Shown here piece by piece: positions 1-5,802 of a stretch of DNA of 8,189 nt. Source of the stretch: DASUZD01 sp036377055. Its GTDB lineage: Bacteria; Actinomycetota; Thermoleophilia; Gaiellales; Gaiellaceae. The first letter of the stretch is position 1. Each line of letters starts with the position of its first letter. Made by a program: the position numbers and the translations under genes. The notes below the pieces were generated by a model. That model saw nothing but the letters and a program-made list of their open reading frames with translations, was not told where the DNA came from and did no database searches. The stretch is taken from the NCBI GenBank assembly GCA_036377055.1, contig DASUZD010000117.1, positions 1 to 8,189 of the forward strand, written 5' to 3'.

Positions 1-35
1 GCTTTTGCGCACTATGGGTCAGTTTTCGGCGGTTT

Positions 36-1358
36 TCAAGAGGCGAACGGAAGCGTCGGGCCGCTGTGGAGGCGGTAGATCGCGACTCCGGCGAGCGCCA
101 CGGCGACCGCGAAAAGCGTGAGCCGGCCGAGCGGGCCGATCGCCCGAGCGTCGTCGCGCCGGGAGGCGACGAGGAGCGTCGCGCCGCAGGCGAGCCCTCC
201 GATCGTCACCGCCGGAAGCTCCCAGTCCCAGTCGACGGCCGCGTGCAGAACGAAGGCGACGTAGCCGGCCGCGGCGGCCGCGACCAGCGGGTCGCCGCGC
301 TTGCGGAGCGCGAGGAGCGGGACCGCGAGCGCGAGGACCAGGAGGGCGAGCCCGATCGGCCCCAGCTCAGCGAGCGTCTCGACGTACAGGCTGTGGGCGT
401 CGCGAGCGAACGAGTCGATCGGCCGGTAGTGGAGCCAGAACGAGTCGAACGTCCCGGCGCCGGAGCCCGTGATCGGGTTCATCCGGTACTCCCTCCACGC
501 GACGCCCCAGTAGTGCGGCCGGTTCGCGCCCGCGAGCCGCGCGGCGAGGCCGTGCTCGCCCGACGAGACGATGACGACCGCGGTGACGGCGACGCACGCC
601 GCGGCGCCGAGCGCCACGACTCCCGCGCGTGAGACGCGGCGGTTCATGGCCGCGATCGTCACGAGCCCGGCTGCGACGGCCATGTCCGCGCCGCGGCTCG
701 AGGTCAGGTAGAGCGTCGGCGCGAGGATGGCGAGGCAGCCGGCGAGCAGCAGCCGGACGAGCCAGCGGCGGACCGCGAAGGCGAGCCCAACGGCGAGCAC
801 GATCCCGATCGCCGCGTAGATCCCGAACCCGTTCGCGTACCCGATCGGATCGAAGAGGAGGTTGCCCTCGATCGGGTTCAGCGGGTGCCCGCCGATGACG
901 AACTTGCCCACGCCGTACGCCGAGACGGCCGTCGCGCCCGCGACGATTCCCGCGAGGACCTGCACCACTGCAGCCCGTTCGGCGGCGACGACGATCGCGA
1001 GCGCCGCAGCGACGTAGAGAAGATCGCGTTCCGCCTCGAGCAGCGACGTCGTCCGTTGGCCGGACCAGCGCGAGGAGAGCCCGGTCCAGACGGTGAGCGC
1101 GACGAGCAGCACGAGGAAGAGCCAGTCGCGGCGCGCAAAGAGGATCCGCCTCCGGGCGATCAGCGCGGCGCCGGCGAGCGCGGCGAGCGCGATCATGGCG
1201 AGGCGCCACGTGCGGGGGAAGTAGCCGCCCGACGCGACGCCGACGACGGCGATCACTAGAGCCGCGGCGAGCCCCGGAAGGACAACCACGAGACGACGCG
1301 CGGCGGCTCTCCAGCTCACGGCGGCGAACGGCCGGCGCACCACGCGGCGACCGTACAC
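36..1358 (-). CDS. O-antigen ligase/polymerase (WaaL/Wzy) family membrane protein
   Basis: Predicted 440-residue polytopic inner-membrane protein with roughly 12-13 hydrophobic segments (for example about 22-43, 52-68, 78-95, 131-148, 178-217, 224-265, 335-350, 358-375, 384-398, 413-428). Family hallmarks of the Wzy_C/O-antigen ligase group (PF04932) are visible: TSSRGADM near 219-226, then a hydrophilic extracytoplasmic loop at about 267-333 with NPITGSGAGTF and AHSLYVETLAELG. His322 sits where WaaL-type enzymes carry a conserved periplasmic His. A later HAAVDWDWELP segment (372-382) is also typical. Such proteins polymerise lipid-linked repeat units or transfer glycan from a polyprenyl carrier to lipid, wall or protein; which one cannot be told here. 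The GTG start at 1358 is preceded by GAAGG about 11 nt upstream and lies 14 nt after the L,D-transpeptidase stop. GTG codons at 1343, 1340 and 1319 are alternatives. The reading frame stays open further upstream to 1706, but that part is Arg/Pro-rich and antisense-like over the transpeptidase codons, so it is not real N-terminus. Confidence 0.85.
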   Translation of the reverse strand: MYGRRVVRRPFAAVSWRAAARRLVVVLPGLAAALVIAVVGVASGGYFPRTWRLAMIALAALAGAALIARRRILFARRDWLFLVLLVALTVWTGLSSRWSGQRTTSLLEAERDLLYVAAALAIVVAAERAAVVQVLAGIVAGATAVSAYGVGKFVIGGHPLNPIEGNLLFDPIGYANGFGIYAAIGIVLAVGLAFAVRRWLVRLLLAGCLAILAPTLYLTSSRGADMAVAAGLVTIAAMNRRVSRAGVVALGAAACVAVTAVVIVSSGEHGLAARLAGANRPHYWGVAWREYRMNPITGSGAGTFDSFWLHYRPIDSFARDAHSLYVETLAELGPIGLALLVLALAVPLLALRKRGDPLVAAAAAGYVAFVLHAAVDWDWELPAVTIGGLACGATLLVASRRDDARAIGPLGRLTLFAVAVALAGVAIYRLHSGPTLPFAS

Positions 1359-1372
1359 GGGCAGCGCGACCT

Positions 1373-2071
1373 TCAGCGGACGATCTCGACCGGCGTTCCC
1401 AGCGGGATGAAGCGCGCGAGCCGCAGGATCGTTCGGTTCGTCGTGCGGATGCAGCCGTGGCTGACCTCGTGGCCGATCGCCGCGGCGTCGTTCGTGCCGT
1501 GGAGGCCGATGCGGCCGTCCCCGCCGAAGCCGAAGCTCCTGTAGACGTTCGAGTGCGCCGAGAGGCCGAAGGCGAAGCTCCCGTAGACGGAGCCCGGGTC
1601 GGTCGGCTGGATCCGCGACACGACGTAGTACGTCCCCGCCGGCGTCGGGCTGACGGCCTTGCCGACCGCGACCGGATGGCGCTCGATCACGACGCTGCGC
1701 TCCCACACGGTCAGCCTGCGCAGACGGAGGTCGATCCGCAGCCGGTAGTCGTCGGTGTACAGCCGGACCTGCGAGCGGCGGATCCAGCCGCTCGAGCCGT
1801 TCGGGCGCGTGGGCAGGAAGACTCGCAGCCAGCCTGGGCGAACCGAGCGGACGAGGAACGAGAGCATCGTTCCGTCCGAGCTTGGGTTCGGGAGCGTCAT
1901 ACTCGGCGTCGCAGCGCGGGGTGCGTTGAAGACCCGGACGGTCGGCGCGCGGGCGTAGGCGACGAGAACGGAGCGCGGCACCTGCGGCTTCGGCGTCGGC
2001 TTGGCCGCCGCCGCGGGCGCGAGGACGAGCAGGGCGACGACCGCCCCGATTCCGACGCGCCGCCGTCGCAC
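1373..2071 (-). CDS. Secreted L,D-transpeptidase (YkuD/ErfK family)
   Basis: A 232-residue protein starting at GTG 2071, which gives a textbook signal peptide: Arg-rich n-region (VRRRRVG), hydrophobic core, and cleavage after the Ala run near residue 23. Residues about 35-105 resemble an SH3-like wall-binding or spacer domain ending in GWIRRSQVRLY. Residues about 110-232 form the YkuD catalytic domain: a TPAG turn (143-146), His191 in LHGTND, and the signature SHGCIR (204-209) with catalytic Cys207. In the family, the Cys attacks the meso-DAP-D-Ala bond of a peptidoglycan stem tetrapeptide and makes 3-3 cross-links, or attaches proteins such as Braun lipoprotein to the wall. It acts outside the membrane. 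The start lies 2 nt after the stop of the Thr-rich protein gene, so the two are probably co-transcribed and translationally coupled; no strong ribosome binding site is seen. The frame remains open upstream to a TTG at 2683, but that extension is an Asp/His/Glu-rich out-of-frame reading of the Thr-rich gene and would hide the signal peptide. Confidence 0.9.
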   Translation of the reverse strand: MRRRRVGIGAVVALLVLAPAAAAKPTPKPQVPRSVLVAYARAPTVRVFNAPRAATPSMTLPNPSSDGTMLSFLVRSVRPGWLRVFLPTRPNGSSGWIRRSQVRLYTDDYRLRIDLRLRRLTVWERSVVIERHPVAVGKAVSPTPAGTYYVVSRIQPTDPGSVYGSFAFGLSAHSNVYRSFGFGGDGRIGLHGTNDAAAIGHEVSHGCIRTTNRTILRLARFIPLGTPVEIVR

Positions 2072-2073
2072 TG

Positions 2074-2631
2074 CTAGCCCGTGAGGTTCGGGTGGCCCTT
2101 GGTGACGCCGAGGCCCGCGCCGCGGACGCCGCCGGCCTTCTTCTTCTTCGGCTTCTTGGGCTTCTTCGGCTTCTTGGGCTTCTTCGGCTTCTTCGTCGTC
2201 GTGGTCGAGCGCGTGCTCGTGGACGTGCGCGTGCTCGTCGACGTCGAGGTCGGCTGCGTCGTGGTGGTCGGCGTCGTCGAGGACGTCGGCGTGGTGGTCG
2301 TCGAGCTGCTCGAGGTCGACGACGTGGTGGTGGTCGTGGTCGACGACGAGGACGAGGAGGTCGTCGGCTTCGTCGTGGTCGAGCTCGTGGTCGTGGTGGT
2401 CGACGTCGTCGTCGTGGTCGGCGTCGTCGTCGTGGTCGTCGACGTGGTGGTCGAGCAGTACTGGTACTGACCTGGCGTCGTGCAGTACTGGTAGCCGTAC
2501 GAGTAGGACGAGCCGAGAAGGCCGCTCGGGCTCGCGTATCCCGCGACGAAGAGCGCGCCGAATGCGAGCGCGACGAAGACCGCGGCGCCGACTCGGCGGT
2601 ACCACGGCATTCCCTGGCGGCCTGGGCTCAT
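2074..2631 (-). CDS. Membrane-anchored/secreted Thr/Ser-rich (mucin-like) protein with Lys-Lys-Pro tail
   Basis: About 185 residues from ATG 2631 (GTG 2643 adds four residues; ATG 2610 removes seven). I do not recognise the family. It has a short basic N-terminus (PWYRRVG) and one hydrophobic segment (about 13-31) acting as uncleaved anchor or signal. A Tyr/Cys-rich patch follows, with two copies of a QYC[TS]T motif whose cysteines lie nine residues apart, then an almost pure Thr/Ser tract of about 87 residues with scattered Pro. After it come five Lys-Lys-Pro units followed by four Lys, and a Gly-rich end (GVRGAGLGVTKGHPNLTG). The Thr reading is preferred over the other open frame because the third codon position alternates between C and G (ACC/ACG), as in synonymous wobble. 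An AGAAG lies 11 nt before ATG 2631, a weak ribosome binding site. It is first in a unit with an L,D-transpeptidase and an O-antigen-ligase-family protein. An extended, possibly O-glycosylated wall-spanning stalk with a polycationic region is a reasonable inference, not a demonstrated role. Confidence 0.72.
   Translation of the reverse strand: MSPGRQGMPWYRRVGAAVFVALAFGALFVAGYASPSGLLGSSYSYGYQYCTTPGQYQYCSTTTSTTTTTTPTTTTTSTTTTTSSTTTKPTTSSSSSSTTTTTTSSTSSSSTTTTPTSSTTPTTTTQPTSTSTSTRTSTSTRSTTTTKKPKKPKKPKKPKKPKKKKAGGVRGAGLGVTKGHPNLTG
2137..2193 (-). repeat. Tandem Lys-Lys-Pro coding repeat (9-nt unit, 18-nt higher-order period)
   Basis: Within the Thr-rich protein gene, five KKP triplets are encoded by AAGAAGCC[G/C], followed by four AAG codons. 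The Pro codons alternate strictly CCG, CCC, CCG, CCC, CCG, so the true DNA period is 18 nt repeated about 2.5 times. This suggests growth by duplication of an 18-nt block rather than of single 9-nt units. The resulting stretch is strongly basic. Confidence 0.85.
2194..2454 (-). repeat. Thr/Ser-coding low-complexity tract
   Basis: About 87 codons that are nearly all ACC, ACG or TCG (Thr/Ser), with a few Pro, Lys, Gln and Arg. On the plus strand it appears as a long series of gtc/gtg triplets. Being a near-triplet repeat, it keeps several frames open at once on both strands, which explains the long spurious reading frames here. Extended, Pro-spotted Thr/Ser tracts are typical of wall-spanning or O-glycosylated stalk regions. 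Confidence 0.85.
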
Positions 2632-2654
2632 GAACTGCGGCACTTCTTATGCGC

Positions 2655-2683
2655 AGTGTGCATTCGGTGGCGGATGCTTTCAA
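2655..2683 (-). promoter_or_regulatory. Candidate sigma-70-type promoter for the Thr-rich/L,D-transpeptidase/ligase unit
   Basis: On the minus strand, TTGAAA (2683-2678) is followed after exactly 17 nt by CACACT (2660-2655). The -35 matches the TTGACA consensus at 5 of 6 positions; the -10 is weak (3 of 6) but keeps the A at position 2 and T at position 6. Transcription would start near 2648, just before the GTG/ATG start options at 2643 and 2631. The divergent intergenic region is visibly less GC-rich than the flanking genes, as expected for a promoter region. This is a pattern match only. Confidence 0.35.
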
Positions 2684-2774
2684 CCCTCGGCGCCTACTCC
2701 CTCCTTTGCTCTTCCGGCAACAAGCCGCGGTAAAGGCTGTGTTAGGAACGAGCGTCTCGGTCTGGACACCGGGG

Positions 2775-2780
2775 TAGCAT
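2775..2780 (+). promoter_or_regulatory. Candidate -10 element upstream of the UDP-xylose synthase gene
   Basis: TAGCAT fits the actinobacterial TAnnnT -10 pattern and ends 8 nt before the GTG start at 2789. A transcript beginning at or very near the start codon (leaderless) is therefore possible, which would fit the absence of a well-placed ribosome binding site. No convincing -35 hexamer is seen 16-18 nt upstream. Apart from this and the opposite-strand candidate, nothing else is recognised in the 2632-2788 intergenic stretch. Confidence 0.3.
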
Positions 2781-2788
2781 CTTCAGCC

Positions 2789-3727
2789 GTGCCGACCGCG
2801 CTCGTGACCGGAGGGGCCGGCTTCCTCGGGTCGCATCTCTGCGACTACCTGCTCGCGAAGGGGTATCGCGTGCTCTGCGTCGACAACCTCGACACGAGCT
2901 CGCTCGCGAACATCGAGCACATCCGGCACGAGCGGTTCGAGTTCCTCTACCACGACCTCGTCGAGCACGTCGACGTTCCGGAGCCGCTCGACGTGGTCTT
3001 CCACCTCGCCAGTCCGGCGAGCCCGATCGACTACATGCGGCTGCCGCTGCACACGCTCAAGGTCGGGTCGTACGGGACGCACAACGCGCTCGGGCTCGCG
3101 AAGTTCAAGCGCGCCCGGTTCCTGCTCGCCTCGACGAGCGAGGTCTACGGCGACCCGCTCGTCCATCCGCAGCCCGAGACCTACTGGGGGAACGTGAACC
3201 CGGTCGGGCCGCGCGGCGTCTACGACGAGGCGAAGCGCTACGCCGAGGCGATGACGATGGCGTACCACCGCCAGCAGGGCGTCGACACCGTGATCGTCCG
3301 GATCTTCAACACGTACGGCCCGCGCATGCGCCCGAACGACGGCCGCGCCGTGCCGACCTTCATGCGCCAGGCGATCGACGGCGAGCCGATCACCGTGTTC
3401 GGCGACGGCAGCCAGACACGAAGCTTCTGCTACGTCGACGACCTGATCCGCGGGCTCGTCCTCCTGGCCGAGAGCGGCGAGCACCTGCCGGTGAACATCG
3501 GCAACCCGAACGAGTTCACGCTGCTCGAACTCGCGGAGAAGGTGCTCAAGGTGACCGGGTCGTCGAGCGAGATCGTGTTCGAGGCGCTTCCGATCGACGA
3601 CCCGCAGCAACGTCAGCCGGACATCACGCGGGCCAAGCAGGTGCTGGGCTGGGAGCCCGAGGTCGAGCTCGAGGAGGGTTTGCGGCGGATGCTCTCCGCG
3701 CTCGGGCGAGAGCCGGTAGGTGTGTAA
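2789..3727 (+). CDS. UDP-glucuronate decarboxylase (UDP-xylose synthase), NAD-dependent SDR
   Basis: A 312-residue extended short-chain dehydrogenase/reductase, the usual length for bacterial UXS. Starting at GTG 2789 places the Rossmann motif TGGAGFLGSH at residues 7-16, as expected. UXS-specific signatures follow: HLASPASPIDY (72-82), STSEVYGDP (115-123), NPVGPRG followed by catalytic Tyr145 and Lys149 (YDEAK), RIFNTYGPRM (171-180), and LPIDDPQQRQPDIT (267-280) with LGWEP near 286-290. The family oxidises UDP-glucuronate at C4 with bound NAD+, decarboxylates it and reduces the intermediate to UDP-xylose in the cytoplasm, feeding xylose-containing glycans. The SPASPIDY and DDPQQRQPD signatures separate it from dTDP-glucose dehydratases and GalE. 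The frame is open further upstream to 2630, but that part is intergenic-looking and adds nothing to the fold. It overlaps the following glycoside hydrolase gene by 8 nt, so the two are probably co-expressed. Confidence 0.9.
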   Translation: MPTALVTGGAGFLGSHLCDYLLAKGYRVLCVDNLDTSSLANIEHIRHERFEFLYHDLVEHVDVPEPLDVVFHLASPASPIDYMRLPLHTLKVGSYGTHNALGLAKFKRARFLLASTSEVYGDPLVHPQPETYWGNVNPVGPRGVYDEAKRYAEAMTMAYHRQQGVDTVIVRIFNTYGPRMRPNDGRAVPTFMRQAIDGEPITVFGDGSQTRSFCYVDDLIRGLVLLAESGEHLPVNIGNPNEFTLLELAEKVLKVTGSSSEIVFEALPIDDPQQRQPDITRAKQVLGWEPEVELEEGLRRMLSALGREPVGV

Positions 3728-4859
3728 AACAGTCTGGGGTCTCGCGGCGGCGCTCTTCGTCGCTGCAGGGCTTGCCGTGCCCGCGGCGAGCGCGAGCCGG
3801 CACATGCTCGTCGGGATCCAGGACGAGGCGAACACGCTCTACGGGAATCCCGACCAGACGTTCCCGATCCTCAGGCGCCTGCGCACGCAGGTGCTGCGCG
3901 TGAACATGTACTGGGGCGGCAGGTTCGGCGTCGCGCTCGAGCGGCCGGTGAACGCGGCGAATCCGAACGACCCGGCGTACGACTGGACGCTCTACGACCG
4001 GACGGTCAACTACGCCGCGCAGTACCGGATCAAGATGCTCTTCTCGATCTACGGCACCCCGGGCTGGGCGAACAGGCACCGCGGCCTGAACCGCGCGCCC
4101 TCGTCCTACGCCGACCTGCGGAAGTTCGCGTTCGCGGCGGCGAAGCGCTACAGCGGGAAGTTCCGCGGCGAGGACGGGCGCAGACTGCCGAAGGTGCGGT
4201 TCTGGACCGCCTGGAACGAGCCGAACAACCCGATCTTCCTCTTCCCGCAGTTCCGGCGCTCGCGCGGCCGCTGGATCATCCAGAGCGCGCGCGACTACGC
4301 GAAGATCTGCAACGTGATCTACGACGGGATCCACGGGACGAAGATCCGCGGCGAGAAGGTCGCCTGCGGCGTCACCGGGCCGCACGGGAACGACAGCCCG
4401 ACCGGATTCCGGCCGTCCGTCTCGCCGCTGCGGTTCCTGCTTGCGGCGAAGGTCGCCGGGATGAAGCGCTTCGACGTCTACGCGCACCACCCGTACTACG
4501 GCCAGCGGCGGCAGGCGCCCGGGACGCGGCCGCGGAGCAACAGGTCGGTCACGCTCGGGAACATCGGCGTCCTGCTCCGCGCGATCACGAAGCTCTACGG
4601 ACCGAAGCACCTGTGGATCACCGAGTACGGCTACCAGACGAACCCGCCCGACCGGACGATCGGCGTCTCGCTCGCCAAGCAGGCGCTGTATCTGAAGGAG
4701 GCGTTCGCGATCGCGCGCCGGAACCCGCGGATCGACATGATGGTGTGGTTCCTGCTCCGCGACGAGCCGAACGTCCCGGCGGGCTGGCAGTCAGGTTTCT
4801 ACGACATCCACGGTCGCCGGAAGCCTGCGTACAACGCGTTCCGGCGGTTGCCGCACTAG
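3720..4859 (+). CDS. Secreted clan GH-A glycoside hydrolase (GH39/GH5-like)
   Basis: A 379-residue protein with an N-terminal signal peptide (hydrophobic core about 5-20, likely cleavage after Ala-Ser-Ala at 23-25). The mature part reads as a single TIM-barrel domain. WTAWNEPN (162-169) supplies Glu167 as the likely acid/base and LWITEYGYQT (298-307) supplies Glu302 as the likely nucleophile: the paired Asn-Glu and late-strand Glu of clan GH-A retaining glycosidases. YAHHPYY (254-260) and the W at about 343 in MVWFLL also fit the barrel. Exact family and substrate cannot be fixed by eye; beta-xylosidase-like GH39 or cellulase-like GH5 relatives are possible. The start is GTG 3720, inside the end of the UDP-xylose synthase gene (8-nt overlap); it is the only start giving a complete signal peptide. 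Pairing with a sugar-nucleotide gene suggests trimming or release of the locally made glycan rather than nutrition, by analogy with PslG of the Pseudomonas Psl cluster (inference). Confidence 0.82.
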   Translation: MCKTVWGLAAALFVAAGLAVPAASASRHMLVGIQDEANTLYGNPDQTFPILRRLRTQVLRVNMYWGGRFGVALERPVNAANPNDPAYDWTLYDRTVNYAAQYRIKMLFSIYGTPGWANRHRGLNRAPSSYADLRKFAFAAAKRYSGKFRGEDGRRLPKVRFWTAWNEPNNPIFLFPQFRRSRGRWIIQSARDYAKICNVIYDGIHGTKIRGEKVACGVTGPHGNDSPTGFRPSVSPLRFLLAAKVAGMKRFDVYAHHPYYGQRRQAPGTRPRSNRSVTLGNIGVLLRAITKLYGPKHLWITEYGYQTNPPDRTIGVSLAKQALYLKEAFAIARRNPRIDMMVWFLLRDEPNVPAGWQSGFYDIHGRRKPAYNAFRRLPH

Positions 4860-4861
4860 CA

Positions 4862-4878
4862 CCGGGGTCAGACCCCGG
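4862..4878. repeat. Perfect 17-nt palindrome (CCGGGGTC-A-GACCCCGG) at a convergent gene junction
   Basis: Two 8-nt arms, CCGGGGTC and GACCCCGG, are exact reverse complements around a single A; as RNA this would fold as a GC-rich stem with a 5-nt TCAGA loop. It fills half of the 34-nt space between the convergent glycoside hydrolase and kinase stops. There is no following T-run, so it is not a classic intrinsic terminator, though such stems can serve as bidirectional terminators or mRNA 3'-end stabilisers in GC-rich genomes. The core GGGGTCAGACCCC also resembles REP-type intergenic palindromes. Confidence 0.6.
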
Positions 4879-4893
4879 ACACGTCTCGCGCGG

Positions 4894-5802
4894 TCAGGCT
4901 TCCTTGGCGGTGAGGCGGTTGAGCTCTTCCTCCAGTGCCGGCAGCGGTTCGCGGGTTCCCGTCGCGGCGAACCAGTCCCAGAGCTCGAGCCAGTGGTAGA
5001 CGACGTAGAGGTCGAGCGCCTCTCGCCAGTGGTCGCGCAGCCGGCCGTAGCCTGCGACGAGCGCGGCGAGCGTCTGTTCGCTCCGACGGCGGTCGTAGCA
5101 GTGCGCCTTGGCGAGGTCGAGGAGCGGGTCGCCCGCGAGGACGTTCTCCAGGTCGAGGAGGCCCGAGATGCGCCACCCGTCGTCGCTCGGGACGACGAGG
5201 AGGTTCTCGCTGTGGCAGTCGTTGTGGCAGAACACCGCTCGCTCGCATCCGGTGAAGAGGCGGCGCCGCTTCTCGACCGTCCGCGAGATCGCCCCATGGA
5301 TCGCTGCGTCGCCGCCGAGGTCGCGGAACTCGCGGAGCTTCTTCTCGAACTGGAAGCTCATGTACTCGGCGTTTGTCGGGTGGGGCTCGACGATCCCGTC
5401 GGTGCCGACGTAGCCGAAGGCGTCGAACCGGATCGCATGGAGCCGCGCGAGGATCGAGCCGACCTGCCGATTGATCGCCGCCCGCTGCTCCTCGTCGAGC
5501 GTGCGCGCGAGCGGCTCGAGGAGCTGTCCTTCCAGCCGCGTTAGGACGAGCACGCGCCGCTCGTCGTCAGCGTGTACGACGCGCGCCACCGGCACGCCGG
5601 CGTCGTGCTCGGCGAGGAGGCGATAGACAAGGAGCTCCTTCCTGAGCTTCCAGTGCAGGAGCTCCGAGTAGACCTTCACCACGACGTCCGCGCTCGCGAA
5701 GACCGCGCTGTTGTGCCCGCCCGCGAGCGGCTCGAGCGCGTCGAGGTCGAGCTCCGGCAGCGCCTCGTGGGCGAGCCGCCGCGCCGTCTCGGACGAGATC
5801 AC
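4894..5802 (-). CDS. APH/choline-kinase-fold phosphotransferase
   Basis: A 302-residue cytoplasmic kinase-like protein of the aminoglycoside phosphotransferase superfamily (PF01636). Visible motifs: a Gly-containing loop (LAGGHNSAVF, 26-35), Lys43 in VVVKVY as the ATP-anchoring lysine, the catalytic loop HNDCHSEN (193-200) with Asp195 as base and Asn200 as metal ligand, and LLDLEN (215-220) with Asp217 in the DFG-equivalent position. The superfamily transfers the ATP gamma-phosphate to small alcohols or sugars (choline, homoserine, hexosamines, aminoglycosides) and sometimes lipids; the acceptor cannot be read from sequence. GTG 5802 is chosen because it overlaps the glycosyltransferase stop as GTGA (4 nt), a translational coupling arrangement, and starts the fold cleanly (VISSETARRLAHEALPE). 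The frame is open upstream to 6348, but that part is Arg/Pro-rich shadow of the glycosyltransferase. Its place in a glycan operon favours phosphorylation of a sugar or glycan precursor over antibiotic resistance (inference). Confidence 0.82.
   Translation of the reverse strand: MISSETARRLAHEALPELDLDALEPLAGGHNSAVFASADVVVKVYSELLHWKLRKELLVYRLLAEHDAGVPVARVVHADDERRVLVLTRLEGQLLEPLARTLDEEQRAAINRQVGSILARLHAIRFDAFGYVGTDGIVEPHPTNAEYMSFQFEKKLREFRDLGGDAAIHGAISRTVEKRRRLFTGCERAVFCHNDCHSENLLVVPSDDGWRISGLLDLENVLAGDPLLDLAKAHCYDRRRSEQTLAALVAGYGRLRDHWREALDLYVVYHWLELWDWFAATGTREPLPALEEELNRLTAKEA

Noticed and set aside
1..35. Terminator or repeat downstream of the O-antigen ligase gene
   Set aside because: Only a short GTTTTC direct duplication (about 22-37) is seen, with no stem followed by a T-run on the minus strand; too little sequence to judge.
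1359..1706. N-terminal extension of the O-antigen ligase frame
   Set aside because: It is Arg/Pro/Gly-rich, has no hydrophobic segment, and lies wholly over transpeptidase codons, as is common for antisense-like open frames in GC-rich DNA.
1373..2683. A single 436-codon fusion frame joining an Asp/His/Glu-rich front half to the L,D-transpeptidase
   Set aside because: The front half is the Thr-rich gene read one base off (ACG/ACC becoming GAC/CAC). It would bury the transpeptidase signal peptide, while GTG 2071 gives a perfect secretory start. Dual coding is possible in principle but nothing supports it.
2700..2707. AAAGGAGG on the minus strand, a perfect Shine-Dalgarno look-alike
   Set aside because: No start codon follows at 5-12 nt; the nearest is TTG 2683, 16 nt away, which opens the rejected fusion frame. 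Probably coincidental in the divergent intergenic region.
2081..2733. Plus-strand Val/Phe-rich and Arg/Gly-rich open frames opposite the Thr-rich gene
   Set aside because: They are antisense readings of the triplet-repeat tract; composition is extreme, and no start context or recognisable domain is present.
2745..2770. GGAAC as an ECF sigma factor -35 element before the UDP-xylose synthase
   Set aside because: No GTC/CGTC-type -10 lies at 16-17 nt; the nearest GTCT is only about 10 nt away.
4894..5802. Antibiotic resistance gene (aminoglycoside phosphotransferase)
   Set aside because: The fold matches the superfamily but the catalytic loop is not the classic resistance type, and the gene sits in a glycan operon; no mobile element is near.
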